A DNA stretch of 20,103 nucleotides from Cacconaster sp033811195 (lineage in GTDB: Bacteria; Bacteroidota; Bacteroidia; Bacteroidales; UBA932), in NCBI GenBank assembly GCA_033811195.1, contig JAPXOZ010000027.1, positions 1 to 20,103 of the forward strand. The letters run 5' to 3'. Below the pieces are notes generated by a model that did no database searches, was not told where the DNA came from, and saw only the letters and a list, made by a program, of their open reading frames with translations. A program made the position numbers and the translations under genes. Shown here piece by piece: positions 14,754-20,103 of the stretch (its first letter is position 1; every line of letters starts with the position of its first letter).

Positions 14754-16234
14754 ATTGTAGGAGTGTTTTTCTTTTTTCTTTCAAAAATGACCATGACGGC
14801 AATCAATGCCGGATAGAGCAATACAAGCAATGCATGAACTATGAGTTTAGGCCAGAGAGTCATCTCCGGCAGTAGTGTGCTGAGAGCGTATATAGTCAGG
14901 GCAATGGCTATAAAGAGGAAAATGCGACCCCACCTATAAGGGATATAGTAATGTTTGCGGCCCAGCAGAGTACTGATAAGCAGCATCACAGCATAACTTG
15001 CTAGGTGGCCCCAGGCTGCCGCGTAATAGGAATATTTCGGCATAAATATCACATTTACCGCAATGGTGACTGCAAGACCAGCCAGAGCAACATAGATGGC
15101 GTAACGGGTCTTTCCAGCCAATTTATACCACATATCAACATTGAAGAGCATTCCAAGAACCACATAGGCCATCAGCATTACAGGAGTAATTGAAAGCCCC
15201 ACTCTAAAATCCTTACCAAGTATGAGCCCTATTTCATCCATAAAGAGCATTATCGCCAAAAAACCGAACATGCAGAAAGCTACAAACCATTTCATCACGG
15301 TAGCATAAACTCTCTTGCTATCGCTCTCCCTCTGCTTCTGGAAGAAAAACGGCTCTGCCGCGTACCTGTACATTTGTATGAAGAGCGACATTATTACTGC
15401 AATTTTGACTCCGGCCTGATAGACACCCAGATCTGCTCTCCAGGTAAGGGGATCCGCGTTGAGAAAACGCATTAATATCCTGTCGAGAAAATCATTCATC
15501 ACTCCGGGGAGACCGGCAATCATAAGCGGGATAGAATATGCCAGCAATGGTTTCCACAACTTACGATCGATACGCAATCTCAGATGCATTAAGTCCGGTA
15601 AAAGCATTACAATAGCAAATAAGCAACTGATGAAAATGGCGAATATCGCGTATGTAAAGTCGGGAGTGGCGCTCACAAAATTGAGCAGCCAATGATTGGG
15701 ATTTGCCGCAAAACGAGCCGGCATCACCAAATAAAGGATAAGATTGACACCAACCTCGGTGAATATCTTGAGAGTCTTGATGATGGCAAACCTCAATGCC
15801 TTGTGCTCATATCTGAGTTTGGCGAAAATAATCGAAGTGGAACAGTCAATGGCAAGAATGGCAGCCACATAGATTATGATATTGGAAAACCCTTCATACC
15901 CTAATCCTGAGGCTATATCGCCCGCAAAAAGGGAAGTACCGATAAAGAAGAGGAGTGAAAGAAGGCCGACAATGACAAATGCCGTGGAAAAAACAGATCG
16001 CTTATCAACCCCTTCCCTGCTGGCAAAACGGAAACACCCCGTCTCCATACCAAGCACAAGCACCACCTGAAGAATGGCAATGTAGGCCATGAACTCGGTC
16101 ACCACGCCATAATCAGACTGGACCAGAACCCTGGTGTAGAGGGGAACCAGCAAGAAATTAACTATTCTGGCTAATATCGTGCTCAGCCCATATATCGCCG
16201 TTTCGCCCGCAAGCTGTTTCAATGGATTCGCCAT
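14750..16234 (-). CDS. Wzx/MATE-like oligosaccharide flippase
   Basis: Integral membrane protein of the polysaccharide biosynthesis (MOP exporter) superfamily, 494 residues with about 14 hydrophobic segments; such proteins flip lipid-linked oligosaccharides across the inner membrane. The opening MANPLKQLAGETAIYGLSTI, followed by ARIVNFLLVPLYTRVL and QSDYGVVTEFMAYI, is the typical start of the family. I place the start at 16234, not at an in-frame ATG at 16312, because the extra 26 residues would run through the divergent promoter region and do not resemble the family. The carried oligosaccharide is unknown, since no other O-antigen or capsule gene is adjacent. It heads the run leading to dut and murF. 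Confidence 0.9.
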   Translation of the reverse strand: MANPLKQLAGETAIYGLSTILARIVNFLLVPLYTRVLVQSDYGVVTEFMAYIAILQVVLVLGMETGCFRFASREGVDKRSVFSTAFVIVGLLSLLFFIGTSLFAGDIASGLGYEGFSNIIIYVAAILAIDCSTSIIFAKLRYEHKALRFAIIKTLKIFTEVGVNLILYLVMPARFAANPNHWLLNFVSATPDFTYAIFAIFISCLFAIVMLLPDLMHLRLRIDRKLWKPLLAYSIPLMIAGLPGVMNDFLDRILMRFLNADPLTWRADLGVYQAGVKIAVIMSLFIQMYRYAAEPFFFQKQRESDSKRVYATVMKWFVAFCMFGFLAIMLFMDEIGLILGKDFRVGLSITPVMLMAYVVLGMLFNVDMWYKLAGKTRYAIYVALAGLAVTIAVNVIFMPKYSYYAAAWGHLASYAVMLLISTLLGRKHYYIPYRWGRIFLFIAIALTIYALSTLLPEMTLWPKLIVHALLVLLYPALIAVMVIFERKKKNTPTI

Positions 16235-16255
16235 CTGACAACAATAAATAATTAG

Positions 16256-16263
16256 CAAACTTA
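16256..16263 (-). promoter_or_regulatory. putative -7 promoter element of the flippase-dut-murF unit
   Basis: Minus-strand TAAGTTTG is an exact TAnnTTTG match 21 bases before the flippase ATG at 16234. The best TTTG further upstream (plus-strand CAAA at 16289) is 25 bases away, longer than usual. Confidence 0.45.
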
Positions 16264-16275
16264 CAAAAAAATCGC

Positions 16276-16283
16276 TAATTTTG
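16276..16283 (+). promoter_or_regulatory. putative -7 promoter element of the cyclophilin unit
   Basis: TAATTTTG is an exact TAnnTTTG match 23 bases before the ATG at 16307. It lies back to back with the divergent element at 16256-16263, 12 bases apart. The -33 region shows only TTAG. Confidence 0.45.
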
Positions 16284-16306
16284 GGATTCAAAAACCCATA
16301 AAGATC

Positions 16307-17053
16307 ATGCAAAAGAGATTATTACTACTTTTCTGCGCAGTAGCGCTGGTTATAGCCGGCTGTAAGGGCGGCAACAAATCCGGAAACGAATCTTCAGAGG
16401 AGATTCAATCTTTGACCACCCTATCCGAAGCTGAAACGGACGACACAATTGACAATCAAGAGGACATGAACACAAAAGAAACCAAACTGCAGGAAGGCGA
16501 AGATGCTGCAACGACCAAAGTAAAGTTCCCCGAGGAGCCGATCTACGCCATCAAAACCACAAAAGGCACAATCAAGGTAAAGCTCTATAAGGAGACGCCC
16601 ATCCACCGCGATAACTTTGTCAAACTGGTAAATAAGCATTTTTACGACGACATCCTTTTCCATAGGGTCATCAACAACTTTATGATCCAGGTGGGCGACC
16701 CAAACACTAAGGATTCGACAAAGTTTGACAGAATAGGTATGGGCGGTCCGGGATATACCCTCCCCAATGAGATCGCCAAATGTGTGAAAGCCGGCAAGAG
16801 CCACAAAAAGGGAGCTCTGGCTGCTGCAAGACGCGGTGATGCCGTCAATCCCGGCAAAGAGTCCAGCGGATCGCAATTTTACATAGTACAAAGTGAGGAG
16901 GGCTGCAAACACCTTGACGGTGAATACACCATCTTTGGTGAGACCATCGAAGGACTCGACGTCATCGACATTATTGCCTCTGTGAAGACCGGTAAAGGCG
17001 ACCGTCCTATCAGTGATATCTCAATCATCTCCATCACGCTCGTAAACAAATGA
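16307..17053 (+). CDS. cyclophilin-type peptidyl-prolyl isomerase lipoprotein
   Basis: Catalyses cis-trans isomerisation of peptide bonds before proline, here probably as a folding factor for envelope proteins. MQKRLLLLFCAVALVIAGC is a lipoprotein signal with the acylated Cys at residue 19. Residues 25-75 are an acidic, low-complexity spacer. The cyclophilin domain (about 78-246) has LFHRVINNFMIQVGDP (117-132) with the catalytic Arg at 120, GGPGYTLPNEI, SSGSQFYIVQ (187-195 region) and HLDGEYTIFGETIEGLDVI. Total length is 248 residues. It is first of three co-directional genes; its stop overlaps the start of the nitroreductase gene. Confidence 0.95.
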   Translation: MQKRLLLLFCAVALVIAGCKGGNKSGNESSEEIQSLTTLSEAETDDTIDNQEDMNTKETKLQEGEDAATTKVKFPEEPIYAIKTTKGTIKVKLYKETPIHRDNFVKLVNKHFYDDILFHRVINNFMIQVGDPNTKDSTKFDRIGMGGPGYTLPNEIAKCVKAGKSHKKGALAAARRGDAVNPGKESSGSQFYIVQSEEGCKHLDGEYTIFGETIEGLDVIDIIASVKTGKGDRPISDISIISITLVNK

Positions 17054-17637
17054 TGGATTTCCTCGAGCTTGTAAAAAAGAGCCGTAGTTACCGCCGTTTC
17101 CACCAAGAAAAGCCGGTAAAAAAGGCGCATCTGTTGAAAATGGTGGAGGCTGCACGCTTTTCACCCTCTGCACGCAATGTTCAGCCCCTCAAATATGCTC
17201 TTTACTCCGAGAAGGAACAATGTGAAGCCATCTTCCACACTCTGGCCTGGGCAGGCTACCTGACCGACTGGAGTGGGCCGTGTGAAGGAGAACGTCCCTC
17301 CGCCTATATCATACAACTTCACGACATCACCATCTCTGACAGATATTCCTGCGACCACGGCATAACCGCACAGAGCATTTTGCTGCAAGCGGTGGAGCTG
17401 GGATACGGTGGCTGCATCATCGGCGCTGTAAAACGCGACGAACTTTCAGATCTGCTGCATCTGCCCGACCATCTAAAGATCATCAATGTCCTCGCTCTCG
17501 GAGTACCCAAGGAAAAGGTAGTAGTAGATGATATAAAAGAGGGAGATTACAAATATTGGAGAGAACCCGACGGTACGCACCACGTGCCCAAAAGGACCCT
17601 TGACGAACTTATATTTGAACCAAAGAAGAGAGATTAG
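17050..17637 (+). CDS. nitroreductase-family FMN oxidoreductase
   Basis: FMN-dependent NAD(P)H oxidoreductase of the nitroreductase superfamily, 195 residues, cytoplasmic. Typical features are SRSYRRF (11-17) for FMN phosphate contact, the ARFSPSARNVQPLKYAL segment, a hydrophobic core with SILLQAVELGYGGCIIG and LALGVPKEKV. The physiological substrate cannot be told from sequence. The start is ATGATG at 17050; the second ATG at 17053 is an equally possible start. It overlaps the cyclophilin stop (coupled translation) and is followed after 5 bases by the dipeptidase gene. Confidence 0.92.
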   Translation: MMDFLELVKKSRSYRRFHQEKPVKKAHLLKMVEAARFSPSARNVQPLKYALYSEKEQCEAIFHTLAWAGYLTDWSGPCEGERPSAYIIQLHDITISDRYSCDHGITAQSILLQAVELGYGGCIIGAVKRDELSDLLHLPDHLKIINVLALGVPKEKVVVDDIKEGDYKYWREPDGTHHVPKRTLDELIFEPKKRD

Positions 17638-17642
17638 GCCCT

Positions 17643-18362
17643 ATGAGATTCACTTTTAGACTTCTGCCGCTGCTTTTGGCAGCCTTTATGGCATTTTCCT
17701 GCGCTCCCAAGCAGAAAGGAACCGATCCGCGCAACCCCTACGGACTTGAAATCATCAACACATACGAGGAATATCTTGAAAGTGTGGCTGCCGATCCCGA
17801 CATGGAATTGGTGGATCTGAGTACTTTCATTCCTGGCGTAGTACTGGATATTCGTTATGCTACTGAAAACAATTTCACCGGCACTCAGATTTATACCAGT
17901 CCGGAAGCATACGCACGCCGTCCGGTGGCTGAGGCTCTGCTTGCTATTCAGGAAGAACTTGCCACACGCGGACTCGGTTTGAAAATTTTTGACGCATATC
18001 GTCCCTATGCGGCCACACTCTATTTTTATGAAGTCTATCAAGACACCGTATTTGTGGCTTCACCTACTAAAGGGTCAAATCACAATCGCGGGTTTGCCGT
18101 AGATCTAACCATCATTAACCTCGAAACCGGTGAAGAGCTGGAGATGCCTACGGAATTTGACGAATTTACGGAAGTTGCTGCCGCCGGCTATATGGACCTT
18201 CCCGATCTTGTCATCTACAACCGTACCCTACTCTTTGATATTATGGTAAGACACGGTTTTACGCCCTACAATGGCGAATGGTGGCATTTTAACTATAGCA
18301 AGGAGAGGGATAAATATCCGATAATGGATATACCTTTCGAAGAACTTGACCTGAAGAAATAA
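17643..18362 (+). CDS. ddpX: D-alanyl-D-alanine dipeptidase, VanX/DdpX-like lipoprotein
   Basis: Zinc peptidase of family M15D that splits D-Ala-D-Ala. Residues 58-82 hold LSTFIPGVVLDIRYATENNF, matching the VanX core; DAYRPYAA follows at 117-124. The zinc ligands are visible: SNHNRGFAVD gives His147 and Asp154, and GEWWHFNY gives His215 with the catalytic Glu212. The N-terminus (RFTFRLLPLLLAAFMAFSC) is a lipoprotein signal with Cys20, so it is exported; VanX itself is cytoplasmic, whereas DdpX is thought to help scavenge D-Ala-D-Ala. At 239 residues it is slightly longer than VanX because of the signal. It ends a three-gene unit and is followed by a terminator. A role in resistance is not indicated: no VanA/VanH-type partner is present. 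Confidence 0.93.
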   Translation: MRFTFRLLPLLLAAFMAFSCAPKQKGTDPRNPYGLEIINTYEEYLESVAADPDMELVDLSTFIPGVVLDIRYATENNFTGTQIYTSPEAYARRPVAEALLAIQEELATRGLGLKIFDAYRPYAATLYFYEVYQDTVFVASPTKGSNHNRGFAVDLTIINLETGEELEMPTEFDEFTEVAAAGYMDLPDLVIYNRTLLFDIMVRHGFTPYNGEWWHFNYSKERDKYPIMDIPFEELDLKK

Positions 18363-18368
18363 AAATTT

Positions 18369-18398
18369 ACGCGAATTGACACGAATTAACGCGAATTG
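18369..18398. repeat. three 10-base direct repeats
   Basis: ACGCGAATTG, ACACGAATTA, ACGCGAATTG follow each other without gap just after the dipeptidase stop. The first and third are identical. Function unknown. Confidence 0.7.
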
Positions 18399-18470
18399 TT
18401 TTGTTGTGGCACGCGGTTTGCTATTTATTAAATCGAATAGTTTTTTCATAGGTTAAGTTTTAGGTTAATA

Positions 18471-18509
18471 GAGATCGGCGGTGGCCATTCGGCTACCGCT
18501 TCTCTTTTT
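18471..18509 (+). terminator. rho-independent terminator after the dipeptidase gene
   Basis: GCGGTGGCC and GGCTACCGC (18478-18486 with 18491-18499, one G-T wobble) close an ATTC loop. Flanking GAGA and TCTC can pair too, and TTTTT follows. An adjacent palindrome, CTTTTTATAAAAAG at 18504-18517, may help to stop the convergent rimM transcript. Confidence 0.8.
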
Positions 18510-18522
18510 ATAAAAAGCCTTC

Positions 18523-18981
18523 TTAGAGCAGTCCGGCGGGGATTTCAAGAGTAATATGATCTTCTCCCCACTCAATTATAAGATCATTGTGCAGTGGCAG
18601 GAGCACCTCCTCTCCCTCATAGACAACCGCGATATATTCGTTGCCGGCAGCGTTGGTATAATCGGTAATTACTCCTATTAAAGTATTGTTACTATCATAC
18701 ACCTCCATGCCGATAATCGATAGCTCATCATCCCGATCTTCGTCAATATTTAAAAAGATCTCTTTGCCCACTATCTCTTCCGCCTCTTCAAAAGTGTCGA
18801 TATTTTCAAACTTAACGATCCAACGCCCCCCTTTTGCCTGGCAAGATTCGATAAAAAAGGGAACCGGTAATCCATCAAAATAGATGAATACCGGTCCTTC
18901 AAAATTGATATCTTTTGGGTCGGATGGGGACAGGTTGATAACAACATCCCCTTTGTCACCATAAGATTTCGCAACCTTCAT
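18523..18981 (-). CDS. rimM: 16S rRNA processing protein RimM
   Basis: Assembly factor for the 30S head that binds uS19. With the start at 18981 it has 152 residues. The N-terminal RimM barrel opens MKVAKSYGDKGDVVINL, a shortened form of the family's usual G-K-x-x-K-x-H-G-x-x-G-E-V opening; the C-terminal PRC-type barrel begins near residue 75 (DELSIIGMEVYDSNNTLIGVITDY) and continues to EYIAVVYEGEEVLLPLHNDLI and the closing DHITLEIPAGLL. An in-frame start at 19050 would add 23 basic residues and overlap rpsP by 62 bases; I prefer 18981, 7 bases after the rpsP stop. The pairing with rpsP is the usual order; trmD, often next, is absent here. Confidence 0.9.
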   Translation of the reverse strand: MKVAKSYGDKGDVVINLSPSDPKDINFEGPVFIYFDGLPVPFFIESCQAKGGRWIVKFENIDTFEEAEEIVGKEIFLNIDEDRDDELSIIGMEVYDSNNTLIGVITDYTNAAGNEYIAVVYEGEEVLLPLHNDLIIEWGEDHITLEIPAGLL

Positions 18982-18988
18982 CTGAAAA

Positions 18989-19633
18989 CTATGCTTCAGC
19001 AGCAGGTTCTGCAGTTTCCTCAGCAGGTGCTTCAGCAGCGGGCTCTTCAACTGAGGGAGCAGTCACCGGCTCAGCAACAGCCTCTACAGCAGGCTCTTCA
19101 GCAGCAGCTTCAGCGGCGATAACCTCTTCCTCAGCACGTGCGGCAGCTTCCTCAGCAGCCCTTGCAGCAGCTTCTTCGGCTTTTCTCTTAGCAATAATTT
19201 CAGCTCTCTCGGTATTTACCTTCGCTTCAGCGCTGATAGCAGCTTTTCTTGCTTCAAGATCCTGATTGAAGATATCCTGCTTTTTGGATTTAATTTTCTG
19301 CTCCTTCGTAGCCTTCCATGCATTCCACCTCTTATCAGCCTCTTCCTGAGAGAAAGCACCCTTGGCAACACCACCCTGGAGATGTTTCCTGAGGAGAACA
19401 CCTTCATAAGAGAGGATGCGGCGGGCAGTCTCAGTAGGCTGAGCACCCTTGTTAAGCCAATTTAGGGCCTTTTCTCCATCAAGGGAGATAGTGGCGGGAT
19501 TTGTGTTGGGGTTGTAGTGACCGATCTGCTCGATTATGCGACCGTCACGCGGAGCGCGGGAGTCTGCAACCACGATGTGGAAGAAAGCATAATTCTTCTT
19601 TCCGCGGCGCGATAGGCGAATTTTTACAGCCAT
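18989..19633 (-). CDS. rpsP: 30S ribosomal protein bS16 with long Ala/Glu-rich tail
   Basis: Small-subunit protein needed for 30S assembly. Residues 1-80 are the bS16 core: MAVKIRLSRRGKKNYAFFHI, VADSRAPRDGRIIEQIGHYNP, and GAQPTETARRIL. The total of 214 residues is well over the usual 80-90; the extra part (about 85-214) begins as a charged helix and turns into Ala/Glu/Pro-rich low complexity (runs such as EEAAARAEEEV and EPAAEAPAEE). Long bS16 tails are known in Bacteroidota. It heads the rpsP-rimM unit. No Shine-Dalgarno is seen before the ATG. Confidence 0.97.
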   Translation of the reverse strand: MAVKIRLSRRGKKNYAFFHIVVADSRAPRDGRIIEQIGHYNPNTNPATISLDGEKALNWLNKGAQPTETARRILSYEGVLLRKHLQGGVAKGAFSQEEADKRWNAWKATKEQKIKSKKQDIFNQDLEARKAAISAEAKVNTERAEIIAKRKAEEAAARAAEEAAARAEEEVIAAEAAAEEPAVEAVAEPVTAPSVEEPAAEAPAEETAEPAAEA

Positions 19634-19648
19634 TTCAATAAAAAATTA

Positions 19649-19670
19649 AAGTTAATAATTGTGTTAACTT
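19649..19670 (-). other. inverted repeat in the rpsP leader
   Basis: AAGTTAA at 19649-19655 and TTAACTT at 19664-19670 are an exact 7-base inverted repeat with an 8-base spacer, within the predicted rpsP 5' leader. It is AT-rich, and may be a protein site or a weak hairpin. Confidence 0.35.
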
Positions 19671-19695
19671 CCTTATCTTCTCGAGAAAAGGTCTG

Positions 19696-19726
19696 CAAAG
19701 ATAGGGATAATTAGGAGAAAACCAAA
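19696..19726 (-). promoter_or_regulatory. consensus Bacteroidota promoter of rpsP-rimM
   Basis: On the minus strand TTTG (19723-19726), a 19-base spacer and TATCTTTG (19696-19703) match the TTTG-N19-TAnnTTTG consensus in every fixed base. Transcription should start near 19690, giving a leader of about 57 bases. The TTTG lies within the T-run of the upstream terminator. Confidence 0.78.
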
Positions 19727-19754
19727 AAATCCTACGGAAATTTTCTCCGTAGGA
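19724..19754 (-). terminator. rho-independent terminator of the TM2-domain gene
   Basis: TCCTACGGA and TCCGTAGGA (19746-19754 and 19730-19738) form a perfect 9-base stem with a 7-base loop, followed on the minus strand by TTTTTT. Confidence 0.82.
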
Positions 19755-19828
19755 CTTTCAATCTAAAAAATCAAAATCTGCCGGTGCCTTTCAAAAAATG
19801 ATAATGACAGCCAACCGGATTGATAAGA

Positions 19829-20103
19829 CTACCACAAAATTTCGATAAATTTCTTGTAATTATACTCCCTTGTTCTGTCTTGAACACTAAACAAATCAAC
19901 CAGCCACCAAATACCACAACCACCAGCGGTAATGAGTTTTAAAACACCCAATCCAATATCACCGAGCATAAACCTATCAATTCCAAGTTGGCCTAAAAAG
20001 ATGGAAATGAGCAACATTACCGTTGGATTTTTGTATTCGTAAAAACGAATGAGATCGCTCTTCGAGTCCGGAGTAGCAGCTAGTCTATCTCGAATAGTCT
20101 GGA
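19829..20103 (-). CDS. TM2-domain membrane protein, 5' part cut by window edge
   Basis: The last 90 residues of a protein are visible; the frame stays open to the right edge, so the start is outside. The TM2 domain is clear: KNPTVMLLISIFLGQLGIDRF, then MLGDIGLGVLKLITAGGCGIWWLVDLF, i.e. two membrane helices joined by the short G-x-DRF-x-x-GD loop. Residues before it (DSKSDLIRFYEYKN) look like the usual cytoplasmic lead. The ATG at 20017 lies inside the first helix and is not a plausible start. Role unknown; TM2 proteins are widespread small membrane proteins. A terminator lies downstream. Confidence 0.85.
   Translation of the reverse strand, partial: QTIRDRLAATPDSKSDLIRFYEYKNPTVMLLISIFLGQLGIDRFMLGDIGLGVLKLITAGGCGIWWLVDLFSVQDRTREYNYKKFIEILW

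Noticed and set aside
16235..16312. Upstream in-frame ATG extending the flippase by 26 residues
   Set aside because: It would read through the divergent promoter region and into the cyclophilin start; the family begins at MANPLKQLAGETA.
17643..18362. Vancomycin-resistance gene vanX
   Set aside because: The protein has a lipoprotein signal, and no vanA/vanH-type ligase or dehydrogenase is next to it; a scavenging role fits better.
18982..19050. Longer rimM with a start inside rpsP
   Set aside because: It needs a 62-base overlap with rpsP and gives a basic leader with no family match, though I cannot fully exclude it.

Overview
The window looks like chromosome from a member of the Bacteroidota, probably order Bacteroidales. 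Three things point there: TAnnTTTG promoter elements of the Bacteroidota sigma factor in front of most transcription units, near absence of Shine-Dalgarno sequences except at a few genes, and family content (secreted GH92 mannosidase, DUF4922-type protein, NamZ-type muramidase, YKSDA-repeat protein, bS16 and bS6 with long tails). No rRNA, tRNA, insertion sequence, phage gene or CRISPR array was seen. No gene-free stretch exceeds 300 bases.

Layout. 1-1243: ribosomal operon rpsF-rpsR-rplI ending in a strong terminator. 1266-2223: a divergent pair, an unrecognised membrane-anchored protein (minus) and a secreted YKSDA-repeat protein (plus) that I place in the DUF6150/Septknot family. 2402-8866: a tight four-gene plus-strand unit (two-module glycosyltransferase; DUF4922-SpoIID fusion; AmpG-like permease; NamZ-like exo-muramidase lipoprotein) closed by a terminator. 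8913-9743: flavodoxin/ferredoxin protein (EFR1 type), convergent across a heptamer-repeat spacer with a GH92 alpha-mannosidase (9909-12920, minus). 12978-16234 (minus): Wzx-like flippase, dut and murF. 16307-18362 (plus): cyclophilin lipoprotein, nitroreductase and VanX/DdpX-like D-Ala-D-Ala dipeptidase lipoprotein. 18523-19633 (minus): rpsP-rimM behind the best promoter in the window. The right edge cuts a TM2-domain gene.

Theme. Besides translation genes, the window is rich in cell-envelope functions: MurF makes the UDP-MurNAc-pentapeptide, a VanX-like lipoprotein would cleave D-Ala-D-Ala, and NamZ, AmpG and the SpoIID fusion look like a peptidoglycan-fragment salvage route. The two most unusual items are the apparently secreted, possibly knotted YKSDA-repeat protein, and the fusion of a cytoplasmic HxHxQ nucleotidyltransferase/phosphorylase-like domain to a SpoIID peptidoglycan-cleaving domain with no signal peptide. 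A third is the strong Shine-Dalgarno sequence in front of rpsR, whose product helps to hide the anti-Shine-Dalgarno in Bacteroidota ribosomes.
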